Position numbers and translations under genes: made by a program. The notes under the pieces are model-generated. The model saw only the letters and a list, made by a program, of their open reading frames with translations, did not search any database and was not told the DNA's origin. A stretch of 64,000 nt of DNA, taken from contig DIYL01000054.1 of assembly GCA_002428985.1 (NCBI GenBank), forward strand, positions 323,104 to 387,103, written 5' to 3'. The stretch is from Anaerolineales bacterium UBA6055. Lineage in GTDB: Bacteria; Chloroflexota; Anaerolineae; Aggregatilineales; Phototrophicaceae. Below, piece by piece: positions 16,572 through 25,550 of this stretch (positions are counted from its first letter, which is position 1; every line of letters begins with the position of its first letter).

Positions 16572-18602
16572 TTAATCTAAGGCAGAGAGTAGAAATTTCA
16601 TTGCAGCTGGAACTTGTTTGAAGCGGAGTGCATGTCTAGCTAAAGTAAAAAACATCTCTGTATGAGAATCTAACAATGCAAGATAAACATTTCCATTGCC
16701 AAATTCTTTTAGCATACGAAATGCAATACCACGTCGAGCTGGTCGCTTAACGACTTCGCCATTACTATCATATGCATACAAATAACCTGAAATTGTTTCA
16801 GCAACCTTGTCTTTCGCAATATGTGAAATAACAGAATCAAAATGCAATTGCATATCATAATATCGCACACGATTTACTCGGGCTTTGACATATTGAAAAA
16901 GTCTATTTACTGCAACTTGAACAGATGGCTGCTCTGTTGCATATTCACGAAACACTTGTAATTTCACAAATTGTTCAGGTGTAATAGATCGCCATACAAC
17001 ATCAGACTGACTACTAGATTTACAAGTATCTAAATTCAGTTTTGAAGGTTTCTGTACAACAACTCTGATTTCATCAACCTGATCTTTAAGCAAGTGCGAT
17101 CCAACATGTCTCCACGCTGGGTAGCGTGTACCATTCTGACTCTCTAGCCAAAATCCATTTGTCGTGTTTTTTGAGGTTTTAGATGTTCGTTTGGGTAAAG
17201 AGTCGAGATTCGATTTTGAAAGCGTAAAAAATGCGAAATTTTGCGTTTTTTGGACATTTAATTCAGTGTTGAAGCGTTGAATTGTTCGTATACTTACACC
17301 TAAGCGCTTAGCTAGACACCATAAAGGCACTTCTGGCGACTCTCGTTTGATATATTCGCGATGCAATGCTAAGCGATAAGCATGAGCTGTTTTAACATCA
17401 TTTTCTGTGATCAAATCAGAGGGGGTTTGTTTTACATCAAGTACTTTTAACAGGTCATGGGTAGACGGAACACGATAGATAAATTCTATAGGTCGTCCAC
17501 CTTGTAATGAGTTTAGTCCATAAATGTCAGGGTATTCTACATATTCTCTATATATTATCCACTGTCCATTGATGATTGCCAGATCACCAGTCAAAACTGA
17601 CAAGACACTTTTATGATTCATCCCATACTGTTTAGTGAGTTGAATCAGTTGCGACATGGAGAAATAATTTCCTGGTTTCCAATCATTTAGCATCATGATA
17701 TCTAATACACGAGAAAGTATCGTCGAGTGCTGTATCTGTAGCAACGATTCTCGTATGGAATTTGGTAATCCTCTAGATTTTGAATATGTGATGCTGTGGT
17801 TGTGGTATGCACTAGTAATTGTTCGAGTAGCCTCATAAAAGCGGTTGTCTAGTGATTCATGTTTATGATCAATGGGTGCAGGTTGTTTGATATGGTGAGG
17901 GATTAATACATCCTCTGCATGCTTTTGTTGAATACTAAATGACCTAGCAATAGATGCTGTTCGGTACAAAGCATTATTACGTCCAATTTGTGGCATTAAC
18001 CTATCATAAATATTTATCAGATTGGTTATATCAACTGTGTTGTTTTGCTGATTTAAAGTCTTCGTATTTGATGTGATTTGAAAGTAATTTAGAATTAAAT
18101 CAGCATCAGCAGGATTTAAAGTTTTGCGATTATTTGACTTGATGGTTTTATAAACATAGCCATTTATCATTGATGGGGATGTGATCACAAATGACTTTTC
18201 AGCTTTGATATCACCACCAATAAATTTGAAAGTTGGTATATATTGATCAATTTCATAATAGAGATGATAACCACGTTTGGTTTTCACAGTAAATGTATCA
18301 ACATATTGAGGAAATCTTTTAGTAAATTGACGATAAGTATATTCATCATCAAAATCAATTACCAAGAGTTTAGAAACTTGCCCACATACAATTCCAATCC
18401 CAGTGATATTTTTATCAAACCATTCATCAATTTCAGCAGGTGAAGCAAGCTGTTTTTGGAATTTTCTCCAGCTTGTTGCAGGTTTTTTAGGATTTGTTGA
18501 ATGACTATCACCATGAACAGGAATGACTGAAAACCCTTGTGAAATAAGGTGATATGCTGCATTTTTTAGGGATTTTCTATCAAAACAATCTAATTTTTTC
18601 AT
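16572..18602 (-). CDS. Prim-Pol (bifunctional primase/polymerase) domain replication protein
   Basis: A 676-residue protein with an N-terminal archaeo-eukaryotic-type primase/polymerase (Prim-Pol) domain. The opening pattern is GFSVIPVHGDSH..KKPATSWRKFQ, followed by catalytic VIDFDDE (D83, D85), the nucleotide-binding RGYHLYYEID (H113), and GGDIKAEKSFVITSPSMI with D131. No SF3 or DnaB helicase motif follows. Instead there is a helix-turn-helix-like stretch around residues 420-445 (WCLAKRLGVSIRTIQRFN) and an unassigned C-terminal third. A primase/polymerase plus DNA-binding region suits a plasmid-type initiator acting on the neighbouring repeats. The start is ATG at 18602; a TTG two codons upstream is possible, and neither has a clear ribosome site. 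Confidence 0.82.
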   Translation of the reverse strand: MKKLDCFDRKSLKNAAYHLISQGFSVIPVHGDSHSTNPKKPATSWRKFQKQLASPAEIDEWFDKNITGIGIVCGQVSKLLVIDFDDEYTYRQFTKRFPQYVDTFTVKTKRGYHLYYEIDQYIPTFKFIGGDIKAEKSFVITSPSMINGYVYKTIKSNNRKTLNPADADLILNYFQITSNTKTLNQQNNTVDITNLINIYDRLMPQIGRNNALYRTASIARSFSIQQKHAEDVLIPHHIKQPAPIDHKHESLDNRFYEATRTITSAYHNHSITYSKSRGLPNSIRESLLQIQHSTILSRVLDIMMLNDWKPGNYFSMSQLIQLTKQYGMNHKSVLSVLTGDLAIINGQWIIYREYVEYPDIYGLNSLQGGRPIEFIYRVPSTHDLLKVLDVKQTPSDLITENDVKTAHAYRLALHREYIKRESPEVPLWCLAKRLGVSIRTIQRFNTELNVQKTQNFAFFTLSKSNLDSLPKRTSKTSKNTTNGFWLESQNGTRYPAWRHVGSHLLKDQVDEIRVVVQKPSKLNLDTCKSSSQSDVVWRSITPEQFVKLQVFREYATEQPSVQVAVNRLFQYVKARVNRVRYYDMQLHFDSVISHIAKDKVAETISGYLYAYDSNGEVVKRPARRGIAFRMLKEFGNGNVYLALLDSHTEMFFTLARHALRFKQVPAAMKFLLSALD

Positions 18603-18616
18603 AATCAAATTGACAA

Positions 18617-18652
18617 ATTTAACATGTAAACACTTGCGTTTAGGTGTTAAAT
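18617..18652. promoter_or_regulatory. Nested inverted repeat in the divergent control region of the Prim-Pol gene
   Basis: ATTTAACA (18617-18624) faces TGTTAAAT (18645-18652), and inside it AACAC (18629-18633) faces GTGTT (18644-18648). The element lies just upstream of the Prim-Pol start and overlaps the rightward promoter described next. It is a plausible operator for either transcript. Confidence 0.4.
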
Positions 18653-18662
18653 TCGTTACTAT
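18634..18662 (+). promoter_or_regulatory. Sigma-70-like promoter for the candidate RNA
   Basis: TTGCGT (18634-18639), a 17-bp spacer and TACTAT (18657-18662). It would start transcription around 18669, at the left edge of the structured stretch. Confidence 0.5.
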
Positions 18663-18668
18663 TAGTCT

Positions 18669-18832
18669 GTAATTGGTTGCGCCCTATATTAAAAATTGGG
18701 AATAGGGAACATACCAAACTCTACTAAAGTCGGTTATTGCGCGTACACAAAATCGGCTTAACACTGAGACCATCAGTATTGTACGCCTAACTATAGGTAG
18801 TTATGATGAGAGAGGCGCCAGCCTCTTTTCAT
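18669..18832 (+). ncRNA. Candidate structured small RNA with promoter, closing stem and terminator
   Basis: About 160 non-coding bases with several nested helices. CCCTAT/ATAGGG pair at 18682-18687 and 18702-18707. GCGTACA/TGTACGC pair at 18741-18747 and 18780-18786, and enclose ACTGA/TCAGT at 18763-18767 and 18773-18777. A 5' GGTTGCGCC (18675-18683) can pair with 3' GGCGCCAGCC (18814-18823), leaving one bulged base. The 3' end also forms GAGAGGC/GCCTCTT followed by TTTC, a terminator that competes with the closing stem. It has none of the tRNA, tmRNA or RNase P hallmarks I know. A 6S-like RNA is possible but unproven. Confidence 0.42.
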
Positions 18833-18952
18833 TTTGGTTAGAAATTATACTAAGAGCATTTGGGAAACTCATTAAACAATCTTAACCAAATAGGAAACTT
18901 TTCCCACTGATTTAAGGGTGACATATCACCAAATATATGGTACACTATCAAT

Positions 18953-19030
18953 AGGATTTTATGACTTTGACTTCCCTACTGGCGCAGGGATTTCAATCAA
19001 AGGTGCTCCCTCGGGAGTACTTTTTATTTT
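18953..19030 (+). ncRNA. Candidate short terminated transcript (leader or small RNA)
   Basis: GTGACA (18918-18923), a 17-bp spacer and an extended -10 TGG-TACACT (TACACT at 18941-18946) predict a start near 18953. A good terminator ends at 19030: GTGCTCCC with GGGAGTAC (19003-19020), then TTTTTATTTT. The roughly 78-base product also contains TCCCT/AGGGA (a possible alternative helix at 18973-18989). It lies about 190 bp before the nuclease gene, which has its own promoter. Confidence 0.35.
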
Positions 19031-19110
19031 CTTCCTATATCAATACAGTTTACTGTATCTTTCCAGAAAAAGCAACTCATTCTTTGAAATTCGTCATAGC
19101 TATGTTTAAA

Positions 19111-19140
19111 TTAACTTAGATACTAAAAATATCTTATAAT
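19111..19140 (+). promoter_or_regulatory. Probable sigma-70 promoter of the beta-CASP nuclease gene
   Basis: TTAACT (19111-19116), an 18-bp spacer and a perfect TATAAT (19135-19140), about 70 bases before the start codon. Confidence 0.55.
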
Positions 19141-19218
19141 ACACCCTATATTAAAACATATGTTCTTTGTCACCCCACAAACAAAAGTTAGCTCTCATCA
19201 AAATCAAGGATGTGAAAA

Positions 19219-22155
19219 ATGAAGATAACCTTCTTAGGAGGCGCAGATGAAGTTGGCGCAAGTTGCTCCTTAATAGAAATTGCTGGTAAGCTCATTCTCG
19301 TGGATGCTGGTATTCGGATATCCCCAAAATCAAATCATGGTATTCAAAATAGTCAATTACCTGATCTACAACCCATTAGTGCTGTTGGTGGGCCAGATTT
19401 CATACTAGTTACACATGCCCACACAGATCATACTGGTGCTTTACCTCTTATTTTGGAGCAATATCCACATGTTCCTGTTATCGCAACTCAATCTACCCAA
19501 GCGTTAACCCGAGTTTTACAACTTGATGCGCAACGGATTATGAAGAGCCGTCAAGAGCAAGAGGGTGAACTCCCTTTATTTGACGAGATTTCTGTACAAC
19601 GGTTGATGGACGCATTTCAGACTATTGAATTTAATAAACCTTTGAAACTGGGCGAAGGGTTACAAGTCACATATTACACTGCTGGTCATATTGCTGGCGC
19701 GGCATCTCTAGTTTTTGAGAGTGGTGAAGGTACACTTGTAATGTCCGGTGATATTTCTAAATCTGAACAACGTACTGTGCAGAGCGTTGTTGTACCCCCT
19801 ATCAAAGCTGATGCGCTCGTTTTGGAAAGTACCTATGGTGGCAAATTGCATGCTAATCGTGTAGGTGAAGAAAAACGATTGATGCAAACACTCCAACGAG
19901 TGACTGAACGTGGTGGTAAAGTTCTAATTCCTGCATTTGCATTAGGCCGTGCTCAAGAGGTTGTACAAATCATCCATGCGTACGGTGACGAATTTGATAT
20001 TCCGATTTACGTTGATGGCATGGTACGAACAGTTTGCGATGCCTATCAGACTTTTGCTGATATTTTACCCAAACAAACTGTCAAAATGGCCGGTAATGAG
20101 CATCTCTTCTTTCGAGGTCGTACACGACCTATAAGAAGTAATCAGCATCGGATGGAAGTCGCAATGAGTGAGACATCTTGTGTTGTTGTGGCAAGTAGTG
20201 GGATGCTTACTGGTGGCGCATCCGTTGTGTATGCTAAACACTTTGCGCCTGATGAGCGCAATGCAATTTTGCTTACAGGCTATCAAGATGAGGAAGCACC
20301 TGGGCGCTTTCTTCAACGCATTATGCGCGAAAAACAAGATGGTGACACGCCAACACTAAAGTTTGATGACGCTACTATAAAGGTTCGCTGTGAGCTTGGA
20401 ACCTATTCACTATCAGCTCATGCTGATGAAATGGAATTAGTAAGTTATGCTGATGCGCTAAAAGCGACTGATATTATGCTTGTTCATGGGGATCCTAACG
20501 CAAGGCATAGCTTAGCTACAGCGTTACGACAACGTGGTAAATCTGTAACCACACCTAAGATTGGGCAGACAAAAGTCCTAAATTACAAATCACGTCCATG
20601 GGGTGTTGGTAATGTCGCATCAGGCAAAGAACAGGGTAATGTCGATTTATACAAATTGTGGTCATCGCTTAAAGGGCGTGCAAATGACTTTTTCAGTGTG
20701 CGTGAGTTAGCTCAGGTATGGTGGGGATCAACTGATCGTATTGATGAGATGCAATCCAACTTGGATAACGATAAGAATATATATTTCTCTGCTGATTGGC
20801 GCAATAATAAAAGTTATAAAGTGAAATCTGAGGAGCAGGTAAATCGCACACAACGGTCTCGTGCGATTATGCTCGCAAATCCTGACATCATTGGAAAACT
20901 GATTGTGATGCGCAATAGTAATGGTCAACCCCGTTTAGCTGTTGTGAATGGTGCTGATGTTGATTCATTCAAAGCTCTTGTACATAATCAGCGTGGCACA
21001 AATCATCCAGCTGATGCGTTGTTATGGGTTATTGGAGATTTTGAAAAAGTTGATGATGAGAAATCGGTACGTGCTAATTTAACTGATGTTTCCCAGTTAA
21101 TTCGAAAATATAAAGATATTATATTACCATTTAGTAAACGGTTGAAATTAACACAAGATGGAAACCCAGTATTGCCCGAGTTGTTGATGCCAGATGAATT
21201 GCCAGACGAAATTGACCTACAAACAGCTCTGGCAACGATTGTGATAGCATTGGCAGAAGATGGTGCAACATTGGAGCGCGAAGGGCTTTTGCCACGTCGT
21301 GCTCGGGAACATGGTCCGCTCGAACAAAATGAAGCCCGTGATCTGGCTATGGCGCTTATACCTGATGATGCATACTTACGTAAAGTTGGTATGGATATTC
21401 ATCGCAAACGACTAATTTTGACATTTGACTTTCCTGATACGATTGAACGCCGTTTTGGTGAGCAGATTGAACAAGTCATTGAACAAACTGGTTGGGATGT
21501 TCATATTAAGCCTACGGTCAATCAACAATCGCTAGGTATCGTCGCTGAGGAAATTATGCCTGAGGGTGTGACGGTCAAAAAAGGACCGTCTTATCATATG
21601 GATAAACGACAGGTTCATTATGAATTAGCGAATGTGACTGATGAACAACTTGCTGACTTACGTAAAAAATTCCGTGAGATCACAGGGCACGACTTGATTG
21701 CGACTAATAAATCCGATGAACAAGCTACGAGTGATGCGCCAGTAATTGAAGTAGAAGCTGGTAATAAAATGGAGATAAATGCAGCCTATGGGTTGATTCG
21801 AGCGCGCTTAAATGCTAAAGGCTTGAGCAAAACTAGCCTCAAACAAGGACAAATTGTACTAGCTTTTATCTCTCCTCAAGTTGGTGAGCGGTATATCGAT
21901 GATATACAAAAATTATCTAAAGAGACGGGATACATGATTCGCATTCATCCTCATCCGAATCAACATCAAATTATGTTAATTGCCAATAAACTTTTGCGCG
22001 AAAAGGGGTGGTCAATTATAAAAGGACCTGGCATTCATACTGACCGTGCCGAATTATCAGTCAAGCTAGGTAACGATGTTGATGAATCTGAAATTAATGC
22101 ACTTAATGACCGCTTAGAAGAAGAATCTGGTTTTAAATTGGTTGTGCACAAATAG
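19219..22155 (+). CDS. Beta-CASP metallo-beta-lactamase nuclease with duplicated C-terminal domain
   Basis: A 978-residue putative RNA-processing exonuclease/endonuclease of the CPSF73/YSH1-like beta-CASP class. The metal site starts with THAHTDHTG (residues 64-72), then AGHIAGA near 155, SGDIS near 175, the ALGRAQE beta-CASP helix near 240, SGMLTGG near 328, and the closing SLSAHAD plus LVHGDPNAR near 400-435. The catalytic part ends near residue 465. The remaining 500 residues are unusual: a middle region of unknown fold, then two copies of one unit of about 130 residues (about 702-830 and 850-978). Known bacterial homologues of about 450-550 residues lack these. AAGGATG precedes the ATG. 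It may bind RNA through the repeats. Confidence 0.88.
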   Translation: MKITFLGGADEVGASCSLIEIAGKLILVDAGIRISPKSNHGIQNSQLPDLQPISAVGGPDFILVTHAHTDHTGALPLILEQYPHVPVIATQSTQALTRVLQLDAQRIMKSRQEQEGELPLFDEISVQRLMDAFQTIEFNKPLKLGEGLQVTYYTAGHIAGAASLVFESGEGTLVMSGDISKSEQRTVQSVVVPPIKADALVLESTYGGKLHANRVGEEKRLMQTLQRVTERGGKVLIPAFALGRAQEVVQIIHAYGDEFDIPIYVDGMVRTVCDAYQTFADILPKQTVKMAGNEHLFFRGRTRPIRSNQHRMEVAMSETSCVVVASSGMLTGGASVVYAKHFAPDERNAILLTGYQDEEAPGRFLQRIMREKQDGDTPTLKFDDATIKVRCELGTYSLSAHADEMELVSYADALKATDIMLVHGDPNARHSLATALRQRGKSVTTPKIGQTKVLNYKSRPWGVGNVASGKEQGNVDLYKLWSSLKGRANDFFSVRELAQVWWGSTDRIDEMQSNLDNDKNIYFSADWRNNKSYKVKSEEQVNRTQRSRAIMLANPDIIGKLIVMRNSNGQPRLAVVNGADVDSFKALVHNQRGTNHPADALLWVIGDFEKVDDEKSVRANLTDVSQLIRKYKDIILPFSKRLKLTQDGNPVLPELLMPDELPDEIDLQTALATIVIALAEDGATLEREGLLPRRAREHGPLEQNEARDLAMALIPDDAYLRKVGMDIHRKRLILTFDFPDTIERRFGEQIEQVIEQTGWDVHIKPTVNQQSLGIVAEEIMPEGVTVKKGPSYHMDKRQVHYELANVTDEQLADLRKKFREITGHDLIATNKSDEQATSDAPVIEVEAGNKMEINAAYGLIRARLNAKGLSKTSLKQGQIVLAFISPQVGERYIDDIQKLSKETGYMIRIHPHPNQHQIMLIANKLLREKGWSIIKGPGIHTDRAELSVKLGNDVDESEINALNDRLEEESGFKLVVHK

Positions 22156-22168
22156 GGCGAAATAGCTT

Positions 22169-22197
22169 GGTGACACAGTTAGATGGCCTGTGTCACC
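22169..22197. terminator. Intergenic hairpin between convergent genes
   Basis: GGTGACACAG (22169-22178) and CTGTGTCACC (22188-22197) form a perfect 10-bp stem with a 9-base loop, 14 bp after the nuclease stop and just before the stop of the convergent gene. The T-tracts on both sides are weak. Confidence 0.6.
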
Positions 22198-22204
22198 TCT
22201 AGCA

Positions 22205-25200
22205 TTAACTATTGAAATAGCCATAAACGTAACGATACATCTCGATCGTACTATGTGGACGTTGTGCCTCATCTAAACGACTTGATAAAGTGCTGTCGTT
22301 TAATGCACGTGAATCCCCTTCTTTACCAATATGTAAAATGAGACCAATTAGTATTTGAAGATTCTCGCTAATGGATTGGCGAGTCGCATTACGATCCTCT
22401 TCAGGAATTAATTTAAGTTGGCTTTCAATCTCATCGCTAATTTCAGCATCACTATATTTGATTGATTTCTTGGGCGGAAATGCTACCAACGGTGAACGCA
22501 GGATGTTATTGGTTAAATCTGCTTCATCAAGAATATCCAAACCTGTACGTTTTCCAAATGGATATTCTTCTGTCGAACGCTCCAATTTAAGACGATAGCG
22601 TTTGCCATCACCTGTTATCCGACTGATAGTAAAATAAACATCTATAATCGTACGTGTATTATCCGGTGCATTCAGTTGTTTCGTCATACCTCTTGTGGTT
22701 GATATATCTTTGTGTTGATCATATAGATTGACAAGCGCTTTACCCATCTCGACTAGATTTTTACCCATTAATTCGCGGTCATCTACATCAAATCCGATCC
22801 GAATGTTATCCAACATGTGTAAAAGTTGCCCGGTTGTTGGTCGATTGTTGTAGTATGCTTCAGCTGTATCTTTAAGAAAAATCACAGCTGATTCAAGTAA
22901 GCTTGAATAATTAACCAGATCAACACCTCCAAAGAAGCGACTCATTACATAAGCAACTTCGAGTTTACGTTGACCAGTTTTACCAACACTTTGTCCAAAG
23001 TGACGGATAGCTTTTCTGGCAGTTGTATCATCAGCTTTGCGAATGTAATTCCGCAGATATTCGAACGACATGCTTCGGGTTGCTTTATCACGGTTCATCA
23101 TCTTAAGCATCCGGCGTACCATTGCAGGACCCGCTTCTTCTCTCAGTGATGCAACCTCTGGAATATAAAATCCGATTTCATTCATCTTTTCAACATTTTG
23201 TTGACGCGCATAATACTCCAGAATGCCTAGAACTGTTGCGGGTTGAACCACACCTATATAACGTGGGTTTTGATCAAGCATAATGATGGCTTCTTCTGCA
23301 ATACGCTCTAGGTTATTTGACCAACCAGTGCCCTCGAGGATGCCAACTGATGCTGTCAGATAGGGTAGCGCCTTGATTCCGTTTCGACGAATAGCAACCA
23401 GTGCTGTAGTTGCTTCGTTGGCTGTAATTTTCACGCTCGCAAAGAGCTTCTGGACCATTGCGACATAATCAAACTGACGATCAATACCAAAATAATCGCG
23501 TGATACTTGAATCATGCCTCGTGCCAATAAATCATACTGATGAAGTGCATACAAAATGGCAAGTAAGTAACGTGGACCTTCATCATCTAGATCTTTGAGA
23601 TGATTTTCCAGTAACTCATTACATAATTGAAGCAAGAGTCCAGCATGATCGATGGGGGCATTGGTTTGTGTTGTGTTGAATAAACCCTCCAAGCTTTCGC
23701 TGTCAACTAGATCCATTCGTTGACGTTCTTTTGCCATCTCGGTAAATTTGATAAGACCATCTTTCCTACTTTTGGTACTTAACGTTTCTATTGCTGCCAT
23801 CATTGTTCCTGATGGTGCAGGGGGTTTTTGGTTATTAAAGAGATGCGCTAGGAAATTGAGCATAGTCTGTGGCATATGTTGGCGCAATGTCTGATTGGTT
23901 AATACAGACCCTAATCTTTGGCGTGGAATATGTTGAATTGCCAAGCTTAGAAGAGGCATCGCAATCTCTTCATCATATTCAACTTGTGGAAGGAGTTTAT
24001 CAACAATATCAGGTACGACCTGACCAATCGCGACCCCTGTTGAAGCAGATTGAATGCTATCAATATAGTCATCTATTGCTTCATAATCTTCATCTGCAAT
24101 CAATTCGTCTAAATAATTTAATGCCGATTTATAGGTGAGATCAATCCATTCGGATCCTTTAGGACCCAGTGGATGCCCCATCCAATTGAGCAATGTCTCA
24201 TAGATGAGATGGCCCTGACCATCGTTAACCGCCTCTGTCAATTGTTTATGAATATCGGATGCAAGGTTGGTGTTATTATGGAGCATTACAGATACTGGTT
24301 CTGCGAATGTCATATCGCGTATTGCCAGCGAGAGATTAATCAGATGTTTTGAGTATGCAACGCGTAATTCTGGAGTCAGCGTTGGGTCATCTGACAATAC
24401 TTTAGAGACATCTGCAACTTCTACAGGTTGCACGGTCGTCACCGCTTTGTCAATTTTGGTACGGTAGGAGGCGTATGCGAGGGCTTTTGCAAGTGAGTCA
24501 CCATTACGAAAGCGCCAACCTGCAATCGGAGTCAGTGCTTCTGTTTGCTGGATGACTAGTTCTGTATCTAGACGGAACTGACTAATAATGAACCGACTAT
24601 AATCATCTTTTGTCACATCGCCATGAAATTCGCCCGATTCCCAGTTGTATACAACTGAACCACTTGGCGCTTTACCTTCATCCAAAAAGCGAATCTGTAA
24701 GTTTATTTGAGATTGGCTGCCTCCAGATGTTGCATAGGTCACACCATATCGAGTAGACGAAGGTAGCAGGGTTAATAAACCTTGGATGAAGTTAATACGT
24801 TCTTTTATGTCTGCTGGCGCGTTGATGACAACTAAAGATACACCTTTTACAATTGCAGATATTAGATTCTCGATAATTCCCATCTTGTTTTTCGAATATG
24901 TCATCAAATCAAGCAGATCATCAACTTGTTGTGCTGTTGTACTCGTGCCTGCATCCGTCAACGTGATCGGGACTAGCTCATCCCCAAGTCGATCATAAAT
25001 CGGCAGTTGATCTTGTATCAAAGCTGATAGGGCTTTGATATTACCAGCCATACCACGTAAGACATCGGGGGGGATAACAATATAATGGAAGATATGTTGA
25101 CCTGCGTTGCCTGTTTGGGACTGAACAAGGAAAAACGGTGTGCGTCGCCCACGAGCCAACGCCCATGTGCCTTCAGGTAAAACATATGATGCTGCGGCTA

Positions 25201-25330
25201 GCGCAAACCTGACGGCTTCTGCAACTTGTTCATCTGTAATTTGCGCCGATTTTGCAAGTAGACGCATCTCTTTTTGAGGTTTTCCTCGATGAACCAACTG
25301 TCCATAATAAAAGTGTTCTAATGGAAACAT
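22205..25330 (-). CDS. Large alpha-helical protein of unknown function (about 1041 aa)
   Basis: I do not recognise this protein. The first 270 residues look globular and mixed alpha/beta (EHFYYGQLVHRG, TPFFLVQSQTGN, YNWESGEFHG), faintly recalling the N-terminal domains of large GTPase-associated proteins. From about residue 300 to the end it is almost wholly helical, with repeat-like alternation suggesting a HEAT/ARM-like solenoid. No signal peptide, membrane segment, Walker motif or nuclease signature is visible. I use ATG 25330; GTG 25336 and TTG 25339 are in frame, and an AGAGA element lies just upstream of them. It is monocistronic and convergent with the nuclease gene. Confidence 0.6.
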   Translation of the reverse strand: MFPLEHFYYGQLVHRGKPQKEMRLLAKSAQITDEQVAEAVRFALAAASYVLPEGTWALARGRRTPFFLVQSQTGNAGQHIFHYIVIPPDVLRGMAGNIKALSALIQDQLPIYDRLGDELVPITLTDAGTSTTAQQVDDLLDLMTYSKNKMGIIENLISAIVKGVSLVVINAPADIKERINFIQGLLTLLPSSTRYGVTYATSGGSQSQINLQIRFLDEGKAPSGSVVYNWESGEFHGDVTKDDYSRFIISQFRLDTELVIQQTEALTPIAGWRFRNGDSLAKALAYASYRTKIDKAVTTVQPVEVADVSKVLSDDPTLTPELRVAYSKHLINLSLAIRDMTFAEPVSVMLHNNTNLASDIHKQLTEAVNDGQGHLIYETLLNWMGHPLGPKGSEWIDLTYKSALNYLDELIADEDYEAIDDYIDSIQSASTGVAIGQVVPDIVDKLLPQVEYDEEIAMPLLSLAIQHIPRQRLGSVLTNQTLRQHMPQTMLNFLAHLFNNQKPPAPSGTMMAAIETLSTKSRKDGLIKFTEMAKERQRMDLVDSESLEGLFNTTQTNAPIDHAGLLLQLCNELLENHLKDLDDEGPRYLLAILYALHQYDLLARGMIQVSRDYFGIDRQFDYVAMVQKLFASVKITANEATTALVAIRRNGIKALPYLTASVGILEGTGWSNNLERIAEEAIIMLDQNPRYIGVVQPATVLGILEYYARQQNVEKMNEIGFYIPEVASLREEAGPAMVRRMLKMMNRDKATRSMSFEYLRNYIRKADDTTARKAIRHFGQSVGKTGQRKLEVAYVMSRFFGGVDLVNYSSLLESAVIFLKDTAEAYYNNRPTTGQLLHMLDNIRIGFDVDDRELMGKNLVEMGKALVNLYDQHKDISTTRGMTKQLNAPDNTRTIIDVYFTISRITGDGKRYRLKLERSTEEYPFGKRTGLDILDEADLTNNILRSPLVAFPPKKSIKYSDAEISDEIESQLKLIPEEDRNATRQSISENLQILIGLILHIGKEGDSRALNDSTLSSRLDEAQRPHSTIEMYRYVYGYFNS

Positions 25331-25485
25331 AAACACCAACTGTCTCTTTAATGGGTATCAAGCGATAAACATGTTTTGACATATGCTATCTTTGCCTAAG
25401 TTGCAATGAGTCATATAAAAATCTGCTATAGCATGTCTACACAATACAATTATACGTGCGAGGGGGGGAGTTTAGCAAAAAGCTT

Positions 25486-25517
25486 AAAAACAAAACGGAC
25501 AGGATATTAACCTGCCC
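25486..25517 (-). terminator. Rho-independent terminator of the flippase/sulfotransferase operon
   Basis: Read on the minus strand, GGGCAGG (25517-25511) pairs with CCTGTCC (25503-25497) with one mismatch and a 7-base loop, followed by GTTTTGTTTTT. It lies 34 bp after the stop of the membrane-protein gene. Confidence 0.8.
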
Positions 25518-25550
25518 GAGTGATTTTGTGAGATGACTAGTACAAAGGTA

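Noticed and set aside
18669..18832. tRNA, tmRNA, RNase P RNA or signal recognition particle RNA in the structured stretch
   Set aside because: No T-loop GGTTCGA motif, no CCA-type acceptor arm, no RNase P core blocks and no SRP GGAAGGAAGC-type motif; only an unassigned structured RNA can be claimed.
18961..19119. A 52-codon plus-strand frame from ATG 18961
   Set aside because: It runs straight through a convincing terminator (19003-19030), has a poor ribosome site and is not protein-like.
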